Assembly: GCA_033398695.1 (NCBI GenBank)
Contig: CM065811.1
Span: 111,895,501 to 111,959,500, forward strand
DNA: 64,000 nucleotides
Reading direction: 5' to 3'
Source of the DNA: Orobanche coerulescens
Lineage: Eukaryota > Streptophyta > Magnoliopsida > Lamiales > Orobanchaceae
Made by a program: the position numbers and the translations under genes. The notes beneath the pieces were generated by a model. That model did not search any database and was not told the origin of the DNA. It saw only the letters and a list, made by a program, of their open reading frames with translations. Below, in pieces: positions 12,786 through 23,989 of this stretch. How positions within the stretch are numbered: the first letter of the stretch is position 1; each line of letters begins with the position of its first letter.

Positions 12786-14280
12786 TGTAATACCTCGATT
12801 TTTAGTATGTAATATCCGGAGTTTCAGTATAAATTTTTCACGTTATTTTATCTGAGACGTACTGGATAGCTTGGTGTCTATACAGTATGGATAAAATAGA
12901 TTGAGAACTGAGACAGCTGTATTGGTATAATTGTCGTATTCGGTCGATAATTACATTTGAGGATATCGTGTATCAGGTTATCGTATCATATGGGAATGTT
13001 ATCGAATTGAGTATATGTATTCAGTATGCCGTATGTTTGTATTCTGTATGTCGATACGTTGGACGAGAATAGCTAAAAATGGCTAAGTACAGCCACGTTA
13101 GCGCACGCTACAATGTATGTCTAGCACACGCTAATATGTATGCTTAGCGCAAGCTACGATATATACTTAGCGCACGCTAATAGGTTTGAATTACGTACGC
13201 TAAGGAGGACCCCTAACGTACGTAAGGCATTCTGGGTAAGGTTGAAGAGTTTGTAGATTGGTTTTGGTCGGGGCTGAGGAGCTCGTAGACGAAGGCAATG
13301 GTTTTGGTAACGGCTTCATGGTAACAATATCAAGGCAAGTTATACTTGTTCAGTTTATAATATTTAATGAATGGTTTCGATTTCATTTCATTTATAATTC
13401 ATATAGCAATGATATTATAAACGTAAATTATCGGGATGATCGTTTGTTTGTGGAAAGGATATTATCATCGGTTTGAGGTAATTTAAGTATTGTTCAGTTA
13501 TGATGATAATTATTATGTTGAATTGTGGTATATGTCGTAAGTTGAAGTTTCATATAGTGAGATTCGTATTGGTTGTTCGTTGAGGGATGTTGATTCCACG
13601 GCTATCGTTTGGTATTAATGGTTGTGTTGATCGATCGTTCAAGGATGTTGATCCCAGGCCTGTTGTATTGAGGTTGTTGATCGTGTTGATCGTTATTTGG
13701 GAATTGTGATCCCAGGATTGTTGTTTTGGATATTGTCGGTCGAGTCGATCTTTCATTATTCGTGTGTCATTGTTCAATTCGGTGAGTCTTTTAATCCTTA
13801 TTGGATATGTGATTCTGTGAGTTTCGTTGTCATGTTGCATCGTGACATATCTGGAGTCATATCTGCGTGCCGATCGGTTATGTGTAGGAATTTCAGGGCG
13901 GGCACATATAGACGTGTGATGGGTCATGTCCTCATATTGGGCTGTGCACACGAGAAGCTTACTTCGTGAAACTGATTAGGTACAAGACCACACGTGTATT
14001 TGATCGATACACGGGGTGGCTTGTGCACGGACACATTTCTGGATCGGGCGTACTGTGACGTCCATCTTTGAGCCATATTGTTTGGTCGTTCATCCTCCAT
14101 GTATGATTGGATATGTTCGACAGTTTGAGAATGGTTGTTCATACGCCCGAGGTGTATGTTCGACAGTCGAGGTTGTTTCTTTGAGATCCATTATATTTGT
14201 TCGTGTTGGAGTTTACCATGTTGATGGTATTCTCAGTCGTTGGTGATCTTTTATTGGTCGTGTCGGAGTTTACCATGTTG
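12786..14280 (+). repeat. LTR E, short form, left part
   Basis: The LTR starts TGTAATACCTCG and has the short-form deletion junction near 13240. It is interrupted after 14280 by an antisense element. Removing the insertion and one copy of TGTTG gives 1495 + 1072 = 2567 bp, the same length as LTR B. Confidence 0.87.
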
Positions 14281-16114
14281 TGTAACACCCCCAAGTTATT
14301 CAGGGTATATTACAGCGCCGTGAGCCCCGCCGTGGGACCCACAAGGCTAAACATACGCGGAACTATAAACTTGACCGATAAGGTCTACATACAATGGAAA
14401 GAAAGACGATACAAATGGTATTCAAAACCATAACCAATGAAACCATATACACCACTGCACAAATCAATACCTCGGCAACACAGGCCGGAACATCAAGGAA
14501 ACTGAAATACAATACTCGAGTATTTAAAAATCCATTCCAGTACAACAACACTGAATGGAGGAATCCAAGAAAATAACCGGAGACAAGACACATTATCACA
14601 CTTGCCCATCATCTTCATGCCGACCCGGTACCCACCTGTCCGCTCTCCTGGAACCTGAAATACATGAAACGTATTTCCCCCATAAAGGGGTTAGCCGTCG
14701 AATAGCTAGTGCAAGTATAACAGTATGAAACACAATACTCCTCGACAATAAAGTAAATGTAACTGTCAATTCATCAATTCAAAACTAGTATTCCGGAATA
14801 ACTAAAATCTCATAAGATGTATGTGAATGCCGTAGAAACGGTTCGTTCACCTCATACGCCGATACGTATGTGAATGCCGTAGAAACGGTTCGTTCACCTC
14901 ATACGCCGATACATGTAGGAATGCCGTAAAAACGGTTCGTTCATTACATGCCAACAATACATACATGAATGCCGTAAAAACGGTTCGTTCATAATATGCC
15001 ATCAATATATCTATGAATGCCGTAAAAACGGTTCGTTCATGATATGCCATCAATATTTCTTACTTTCAAAGTCGAGAACGTACAATCATTAATGTATACT
15101 TGCCTTAATAAACGTTACCAAAAATCCCGAAGAACACGGTTCGACCGGGAAGCTTGAACCACGAAGAAGACAACGAACGGAAGGGTTCCGACTTGAGTTC
15201 TTCACAAGGATTTCGTCCCTAAGTCATATCAATGATAAATCAACAATCGTACGATGAATAATAATCGTACAACGCACAAACCCCCCTTCTTAGATCTTTT
15301 GTCGGACACCTTGAAGGCGTCGACTAATAACTCAAGCAAAACGACGAATCAATACAATCCAACCGTGGAAAAACGATGGAAATGATAGAATACACCTAAA
15401 TAATCATCAATCCATCACTAATCTAAATTGCTACGGATTAAAAGGATGAAGTCAAACAAAATCCCCAATTTCCAACACAAAATTCCAAGTGTTCTTGAAT
15501 AATCTTTCAATAATCCGATGAATACTCAAACATGTCCATGATCATGCGTATATCACTTCATACCCCATGATTTCAACATCCAAAACATCATTACCCAATA
15601 CAAAATCGAAATCCAAGATGTTGAAGAAATTACCTCTTGAAGACCCAAGCACTATGATTCGAAGAGTACGCGATAGATCGATGATCCGAGCTTCACAATC
15701 GAAAAGAGATGAAGAGAAATCACACACTCAAGTGATAGGTGAAGAAACTTCTCTCTCTCAAGCCTTCTCTCTCGTGCCCAAGTGAAGAAATGGGGAAAAA
15801 ATGAGGTGATCCGCTCAAAAAAACGCAGATATAGGGTTAACTGTCATGTGTACCGCGGCTCAGTCGAAGTGTGCCGCGGCTCAGAATTTTTGGAGTTTCC
15901 AAAAATTAATGGTGATCTAACATAGTCGAACTCGTACGTGGAAAAGTCGCTAAAGAACACGGAATTCAACAGAACGACACCGAAACGAACTCGGATGACA
16001 AAAAGTGCAGAATTAATCATTCTCGAAATGACGAAACGGTCATGGGCGAGTCATCAAAACGGACTTCCGCCGAAGAAAAAGAAATTACCGGAAATCGAAA
16101 TTACGGGTATTACA
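14281..16114 (-). repeat. 3' LTR of the antisense element (1834 bp)
   Basis: On the plus strand it runs from TGTAACACCCCC to GGTATTACA. Compared with its partner at 20471-22511 it lacks about 210 bp near 15885, including most GCCGCGGCAC-type motifs. A polypurine tract in minus orientation (TTCTACCCTCCTTAAAAGA, complement) follows at 16115-16133. Confidence 0.85.
14825..15050. repeat. Five tandem 47-48 bp repeats in the LTR
   Basis: Five units each carry GAATGCCGTA, then AAACGGTTCGTTCA. They start at 14825, 14872, 14919, 14967 and 15015 (spacing 47, 47, 48, 48). CCGT and ACGG form short inverted arms. The partner LTR has the same block at about 21015-21240. Confidence 0.85.
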
Positions 16115-18434
16115 TTCTACCCTCCTTAAAAGAAGTTTCGTCCCGAAACTTAAAACAAGTAGGGAGAAGAATTATCCCGCCAGGAAAAACTCAATGAGAT
16201 ACACAGGGACCGAAAACTTACGCCCAAACGGCGAATCGTCAGTATAGAACACAACAATACATTACCCGAAGGTAAACCAAACCAACGTCGAAATAAATAC
16301 GAATCACAATGCCCAAAGGCTCCAACGGAAATACCAATACATCACAATGGCCTGAAAACCGAACAGCCCAAAGCTGTAAATCATCACGATACAGATCTCA
16401 AAGAAACAAACCTGACTGTCGAACATACCCCTCGGCGTATGAACAACCAGTCGCAAATCGTCGGACATATCCAATACAACATGGACTACGAACGACCAAA
16501 CAATAAAGCTCAAGAGGGACATCACAGTACGCCCGATCCGGAAATGTGTCCGTGCACATGTCCACCCCGTATACGGAATCCAGAATATACGTGTGACAAT
16601 GTACTTAATTAGCCTCACGAACTACGCCTCATGTGCACGGTCCAATGCGGAAACATCCACGCATGACCATCGTGTGCCGGGCTAAAAATCCTACACATAA
16701 CCAATCGGCACGCAGACATGATTCCAGATATGCCACGATACAACATGACAACGAAACTCAAAGGATAACATATCCAATACGAATCATGCGACTCACCAAG
16801 TGAACGATGACGCACGAATAATGAAAGACCGACACGACCAACAATATCCAAACCAACCATCCTGGAATCAAAATCCCGAAGGACCGATTAACACGAGCAA
16901 CGATCACAATACAACAGTCCGGGAAATCCCCAACCCTCAACGATCACAAAATTACCGAGTTCACAAGAATAATAGTGTGCTGCCTTGAGTCGGCCAACAC
17001 GGCAATAATAATTCAACGGATGGGAACTATCCTCGACAGTCCCAATTCAATACCTCGATTACCTTCAGGACAATCAATCGATAACAATTATACGATAGAA
17101 TAGATGTCCCGACGCCTTAAACCGACCACCGAAACGGAGATGACAAAAGAATATATCAAACGCCTTCAGTAGGCTAATGCAACATCATAGCAACAGTTCC
17201 AATTCGATAATAAAGATTCAATGATGCCTCAGAACGACATTAATCGTGAACAATAGTAATCAATACATCGATACCGCGAACCGGCTATCGCCAACATCAA
17301 TGTCAAAAAGAATCTCAATGCCTTGAACCGGCCGTTAACGAATAACAATAATATTTAGCATAATTGCCGAAGGGTATTGCATCAAACAATTCCCGAATAT
17401 CAACATAATCATAAAGAGGCCAAGTCTCGATATGATACACGCATTCGTACACCTACATGATAAAATTAATCTCGTTGACCCGTGCAAGGATAAAACTTGT
17501 CTCGACATCAATGCCACGAACTGTTACCAATTCAGTTGCTTTCGTCTACGGGTTCCTCAATTCCGACCAAGCTAATCTACGAACTCTTCAACATCAACCG
17601 CAACTCAACAGTCATAATCCACGATCAAACATCATATCTTATTGTAAAACGAAGGCTTAATAATCAAAAGGTTCGATGACGATCAATATCAATACAACTA
17701 GGCCACAAACTCATCAGTTCCACAATATCTCGATTAAACACAGTCCGAACTGTCCAACTCAGACCCTCACGAATCCATGTCCACAATACGAGCCGAAATC
17801 CGATGATCATATCAGCAACCAATTCGGACCAATAATAAGGGTCTAAATGTTATCGGTTCCAAACTCAATTCTTAAATACGAATTGACAAGGTTCCCTTCT
17901 CGTAAATCCGTAGTTAAAATTTTCCGATGATCATCGTTAATTCGAACCATCCAATTACTTCAACATTATAGATAATCATATTCTAAGGTTATCAAACAAT
18001 CCAATCATTCGACTTGAATATTTGCTCCATACGTATGGGCTTCCAAATTCATAGATGAATAATAATTTCGTCAAACTCGTAATCGCAATCGTATTCCTAT
18101 ACGAATATTATTTCAAACACATAGTTTATCTCTAGATATGAATATTCCATATTCATATTCAAAACATCAACACTTCTTAAAAATTTTCATCACCCCGGAT
18201 AATTCAAGAGTTCTTCAAGAACATGAAATATCCGAAATCACGTTCAGAACAACATATCCGAGGTATATATCTCCATGTTACCATTTCCTTCATCATGCCC
18301 TTCATACAACCTTAAGAATCGCAACAATACCGTTATCATCATATTAAGAAGATCTCAATAGTCATATCAACATCCGAAATCTCTTACTACAATTCCAATA
18401 AATCTCGTATAGCATTATCACATGATACCAAGAT
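16115..18434 (-). other. Internal segment with a diverged relative of the array LTR
   Basis: After the polypurine tract, roughly 16290-17000 is a clear antisense relative of the middle of the array LTRs (compare 2890-3400). It shares blocks such as GTGCACGGACACATTTCCGG (on minus), at roughly three-quarters identity by eye. The rest, about 17000-18410, is AT-rich with no recognised domain or supported ORF. 18421-18434 carries a degraded primer site (minus TTGGTATCATG) next to the inner LTR. Confidence 0.6.
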
Positions 18435-19938
18435 TGTAATACCCCAGATCCTCCTGGGAATATTACACGCCGTAAACCCTTCTCACAAGGATTTACCAGG
18501 CTAAGCACAATTTTCCACGTCATTTCAAAAATGCCAAGAAGACCGATGACGGTAATATTTTTCAAATACTAAACAAAATCATTTTCCAAATACCGTCAAA
18601 ACGATCAATGCCAAAATGCCAAAAACTCAGTTTAGGGAATCGGTTTTACAAAATAAAATTCAGTTGGCAAAATACCAAAATCCATTTCAAAAATACTCAC
18701 GCAGCGGATAAAAGTATAGTCCAATTTATGCATTTACATTGAAATAAGACGAACATCAAAACACACGATTCCCAACATACTCCCTCCCAAGTAGTAATCC
18801 TTAAAGAAAAAAAATGAACCACTATCAAAGGGATACGAGGATTACTTTGTATGGACTAACCACGAAGAAGAATAATTTGAACTCCATTCCATGAATCATC
18901 AAAAACTTCAAGAACAATACTTAAATCCGAGCTCTCCATCTTAATCTTGTTTAAGAGAATTATCTCTCAATGTTTAGGAACTTCAAGTACTTCCCAAGAT
19001 TCTCTCTATTGACTGACGGAAGGAGAATGGACAAAATGCCTCTCAGCACTCGTCTATCCTCTCTATAAAACACATCACTAGTGCGCGCTAGACCTTACAT
19101 TTAGCGTGCGCTACAGGACTAGTGTGCGCTATCCTTCCTTGATAGCGTGCGCTATCGGGCAGTCCATAAGCTACTACATTGCTTCGAAATTCATCTAACG
19201 TACGTAATGCCCATGCATTAGCGTACGCTAACAGGCGTTGACTTGCTACAGTGAAATGCTCAGTAGCGTGCGCTATTCTTCGACCTTAACGCGCGCTAAT
19301 CGTCGTTGACTTGCTACAGTATTGTGCCCCCACATGCCGAAAGCATCCGCGATTACCGGGATTCCTTTGATCGATATGGAATTAGCGTGCGCTAATCATA
19401 CGGTTTTAGCGTGCGCTAGCTCTACACGACAAACTCTTGCTCACCTTATCTGGACACGCGTCGAACATGGCCGGGTCCACCCACCGAAAGCTAAGATTCC
19501 ATTATTGGCGATCTGGTGTTAGCGTGCGTTAACCAACATGCGTTAGCGTGCGCTAACCGAATATAAAATCAACCTCGGCCTACCTATCGGCCACCTTTCG
19601 GAACTAACCCAGCAAGTTGTTACGCACGTTAGGGGTCCTTGGCGTATGTAACCAAACCTCTTAGCGTGCGCTAAGTATGCACCTTAGCGTACGCTAAGTA
19701 TATATCTTGGCACGCACTAGGCATACCCTGTAGCGTGCGCTAACGTAGTTGTACTTAGCCACTTTCCGCTATTCTCTACCAACATCTCGACATACCAAAC
19801 GATCATACGGCACAATGAATACATATACACATTCAGCAACATTGTCATACGTTCACATCATCCTCAAGCACAATTATCCATCAACGACATCCAACAAATA
19901 AACGAAAAAAAATATATCCGAGAAATCAGGGTATTACA
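18435..19938 (-). repeat. Inner, diverged LTR (about 1504 bp)
   Basis: On minus it starts TGTAATACCCTG (19938 leftward) and ends GGGGTATTACA (18435). It shares with the array LTRs the TTTAGGGAATCGGTTTTAC block (plus strand, near 18635) and a dense cluster of TAGCGTGCGCTA on plus, for example 19102-19113, 19143-19154, 19264-19275, 19383-19394 and 19407-19418. In the element's own sense this is TAGCGCACGCTA. It is flanked on one side by a primer-site remnant and on the other by a polypurine tract. Confidence 0.75.
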
Positions 19939-20470
19939 CTCTACCCCCCTTAAAAATAAGTTTCGTCCTCGAAACTTGCAATCACTCGCACAACCAACAT
20001 TTCAACGGGAATTCAAATTCACCAAGAAGTATCGAATAATCCGAACAAAATACTTACAAGTCTGTGAAGTCGAAGATCTCCCGTGATACTAGCATGCGAC
20101 TCCTAAACAAAGTCTCAACATAATACCGATACACACCAATATCGCAATTAGCAACTTAACAAAATCTCAAGGAAGAGTTCACGTCCGTGACCACGGCCAC
20201 GATTCTTCCTACTTTCAGTCAACATTCTGAAAGGCACACACGTGCGTAAGTATAATCCAAATCGCACATTCTCGAAGTGACCAATTCCCAAGAATACCAA
20301 GCTATAAACGAAACGATTAAGAAAAAATACAAGAAGAGTGAGAGGACTTACAAGTACCGGTCGCACTGTGGTGATGGCAGAGTAGTGATACTGTGGGCAA
20401 ATGACGACTCAATCGACCCAAAAGACCGACAGCCTAGGTATGCATAAACCTAAGCTCTGATACCACATTC
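19939..20470 (-). other. Short internal domain with gag-start remnant
   Basis: This 532-bp domain runs between the inner and outer LTRs. On minus the order is: primer site TGGTATCAGAGCTTA (20466 to about 20452), leader, a short frame with RKNRGRGHGREL near 20200, then about 270 bp related to the 3' part of the array internal domains, then the polypurine tract (about 19939-19955). The Arg/Gly-rich piece resembles the MDAGRGRGRG start of the gag at 49009. This suggests the gene-free internal domain arose by deleting nearly all of gag-pol. Confidence 0.7.
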
Positions 20471-22511
20471 TGTAACACCCCCAAGTTATTCAGGGTATAT
20501 TACAGCGCCGTGAGCCCCGCAGTGGGACCCACAAGGCTAAACATACGCGGAACTATAAACTTGACCGAGAAGGTCTACATACAATGGAAAGAAAGACGAT
20601 ACAAATGGTATTCAAAACCATAACCAATGAAACCATATACACCACTGCACAAATCAATACCTCGGCAACACAGGCCGGAACATCAAGGAAACTGAAATAC
20701 AATACTCGAGTATTTAAAAATCCATTCCAGTACAACAACACTGAATGGAGGAATCCAAGAAAATAACCGGAGACAAGACACAGTATCACACTTGCCCATC
20801 ATCTTCATGCCGACCCGGTACCCACCTGTCCGCTCTCCTGGAACCTGAAATACATGAAACGTATTTCCCCCATAAAGGGATTAGCCGTCGAATAGCTAGT
20901 GCAAGTATAACAGTATGAAACACAATACTCCTCGACAATAAAGTAAATGTAACCGTCAATTCATCAATTCAAGACTAGTATTCCGGAATAACTAAAATCT
21001 CATAAGACGTATGTGAATGCCGTAGAAACGGTTCGTTCACCTCATACGCCGATACGTATGTGAATGCCGTAGAAACGGTTCGTTCACCTCATACGCCGAT
21101 ACATGTAGGAATGCCGTAAAAACGGTTCGTTCATTACATGCCAACAATACATACATGAATGCCGTAAAACGGTTCGTTCATAATATGCCATCAATATATC
21201 TATGAATACCGTAAAAACGGTTCGTTCATGATATGCCATCAATATTTCTTACTTTCAAAGTCGAGAACGTACAATCATTAATGTATACTTGCCTTAATAA
21301 AAGTTACCGAAAATCCCGAAGAACACGGTTCGACCGGGAAGCTTGAACCACGAAGAAGACAACGAACGGAAGGTTTCCGACTTGAGTTCTTCACAAGGAT
21401 TTCGTCCCTAAGTCATATCAATGATAAATCAACAATCGTACGATGAATAATAATCGTACAACGCACAAACCCCCCCTCTTAGACCTTTTGTCGGACACCT
21501 TCAAGGCGTCGACTAATAACTCAACCAAAACGACGAATCAATACAATCCAACCGTGGAAAAACGATGGAAATGATAGAATACACCTAAATAATCATCAAT
21601 CCATCACTAATCTAAATTACTACGGATTAAAAGGATGAAGTCAAACAAAATCCCCAATTTCCAACACAAAATTCCAAGTGTTCTTGAATAATCTTTCAAT
21701 AATCCGATGAATACTCAAACATGTCCATGATCATGCGTATATCACTTCATACCCCATGATTTTAACATCCAAAACATCATTACCCAATACAAAATCGAAA
21801 TCCAAGATGTTGAAGAAATTACCTCTTGAAGACCCAAGCACTATGATTCGAAGAGTACGCGATAGATCGATGATCCGAGCTTCACAATCGAAAAGAGATG
21901 AAGAGAAATCACAGACTCAAGTGATAGGTGAAGAAACTTCTCTCTCTCAAGCCTTCTCTCTCATGCCCAAGTGAAGAAATGGGGAAAAAATGAGGTGATC
22001 AGCTCAAAAAAACGCAGATATAGGGTTAACTGTCATGTGTGTCGCGGCTCAGTCGAAGTGTGCCGCGGCACAGGCCCAAAATTTGCTCCCAGGGCTCGAC
22101 AGTGTGCCGCGGATCAGCCGAAGTGTGCCGCGGCACACGGTACAGACTGTTTTGGCCGAATCTGGAAAATGAGAGTGACTTAGCTATTTCGACCATAACT
22201 CCCTCGTCTGGACTCCGATTGACTCACCGTTTGAACCATTGGAAAGCTAACTCGTTGATTTATAATATTACAATGATTCTGAATTTTTGGAGTTTCCAAA
22301 AATTAATGGTGATCTAACAAAGTCGAACTCGTACGTGGAAAAGTCGCTAAAGAACACGAAATTCAACAGAACGACACCGAAACGAACTCGGATGACAAAA
22401 AGTGCAGAATTAATCATTCTCGAAATGACGAAACAGTCATGGACGAGTCATCAAAACGGACTTCCGCCGAAGAAAAAGAAATTACCGGAAATTGAAATTA
22501 CGGGTATTACA
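20471..22511 (-). repeat. 5' LTR of the antisense element (2041 bp)
   Basis: It is almost the same as 14281-16114 but keeps an extra stretch near 22070-22280. That stretch contains GTGCCGCGGCAC-type motifs (around 22065 and 22128) also found in the gypsy LTRs at 47147-47400 and 53916-54200. The ORFs at 21971-22317 lie in this repeat and have no recognisable domain. Confidence 0.85.
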
Positions 22512-23588
22512 TGTTGATGGTATTCTCGGTCGTCGTTGATCCTTGTTGGTCATGTTGGAGCTGATCATGTTGATTAGATTCTTGGCCGCCGTTGATTCTT
22601 TGTTGGTCTTGCTTGGAGTTTGTCATGTTGGTGATATCCTCAGTTGACGTATTGGTTTATCTGGTTATTGATCTTATGAGTATTTGGGCTGTGCATCGAT
22701 GTTTCAGATTTGTTATCATTATTTTGTGGTAGTTGATATACAAATGTATTGTGTGTGTTTGGTTCTTATCAGGATTGGTATTTGATTGTGCGATCCTACG
22801 GACAGGATTTGGCACAGATTAATTATTTCCCGCTTATGATTATGATGATGTTTTTGAGGATTTTGAGTATTGTTTTGGTTCAGTCCAGATGAGTGTTTTT
22901 GAGTTCATTTAATCATTTGAGAATGTGAAATGTGGATTATGGTAAGGATTGAATTGGTATGGATTACTTTGGATTGGTAAGGTTATGACGGTAAGATTAT
23001 GTTGGTAGTATTCTTACAGTATTATTACATTGATATGTAATTATTTATGTGATGTGATCGATATCATTATTGAGTATTGTGACTGACCCCGTCGTGGGCT
23101 TTATTTTAGGTACTCGAAGATCGAGATAGTAGAGGTCGTGAAGACATGAGCTTCCCGGGTGATACTGGCCATGGCATTATTTTGGGAATCGAGTATTCTT
23201 TTCTGGTTGTTTTATTTCCGCTGCAAATATATATTTTGAACTGTGTTTTATCCGATGCGTGTGTATATTTCAAAATCAATTTCCGGTATTTTTACCAAAT
23301 CGTGTGTACATTTCAAAATGGCTTTTTGGGTACTTCGTAAACTTGGATTATTTCGTAAAACCGATTCCCTAAACTGAGTTTTGGAATTTTGGCCTTGAAT
23401 GTTTTAACGATATTTTCATGATGGTATTTGATACTTTATAAATGACTTTTGTGAGTATTTGAAAATATTACCGTCATCGTCCTTTTTGGCGTTTTTAAAC
23501 ATTTTTTTTAAAATGGATTTTAGCCTAGTGGGTTCTGGCGCGGGGCCCACGGCGCTGTAATATCCCGGATAGTTTTGGGGGTGTTACA
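22512..23588 (+). repeat. LTR E, right part
   Basis: This continues LTR E after the antisense insertion and begins with the second copy of the target duplication TGTTG. It shares B-type diagnostic bases (ACTGGCCATGGC near 23163) and ends TGTTACA at 23588. Confidence 0.87.
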
Positions 23589-23989
23589 GAAGATGGTATT
23601 GGAGCTTGGGTTTTGTGAAACCCGGGCATGTGTGTTATGTGGCTCTACTGGTACGGTAGTAGCGTGACTTTTGAAAATGATTTTTTTTTTGACTTTTGAG
23701 TGAAACCGATTTTTGGAGGTTCCAAAATTTTTGGAGATATTTTTAAAATTTCTATAATTGCGATATTGGTGTGTGTTGATATTGTGTTGACCGTTGAGAC
23801 TTCATATGGGAGTCATGTGCTAGTATCACGGGAGATCATCGGCTTCACGCACCTGTAAGTATGTCATTTTGGTTATTCGCTTGTGTCGACGATTGATTGT
23901 TTTTGGGATGAGTTGGAAATTTTGGTTGATCTGTTGCGTGTGGCAGGTTGCAATTTTCGAGGACGAAACTTATTTTAAGGGGAGTAGAG
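23589..23989 (+). other. Internal domain E (type II)
   Basis: This 401-bp gene-free domain has a mutated primer site (TGGTATTGGAGC, 23594-23605) and a polypurine tract at 23977-23989. It shares the type II marks of internal domain B. Confidence 0.85.

Larger units (their letters stand above)
14281..22511 (-). mobile_element. Antisense LTR element inserted in LTR E
   Basis: The 8231-bp insertion is flanked by the 5-bp target duplication TGTTG (14276-14280 and 22512-22516). On the plus strand its order is LTR (14281-16114), internal (16115-18434), a second diverged LTR (18435-19938), internal (19939-20470), LTR (20471-22511). Its LTR ends, primer site and polypurine tract read on the minus strand. 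It has no gag-pol apart from a short GRGHGR-like gag remnant, so it is non-autonomous. The outer LTRs are very similar where both are intact, which points to a fairly recent insertion. Confidence 0.85.

Noticed and set aside
14825..15050. CRISPR-like repeat-spacer pattern
   Set aside because: Spacers are themselves similar, there are only five units, and the block lies in a plant LTR.
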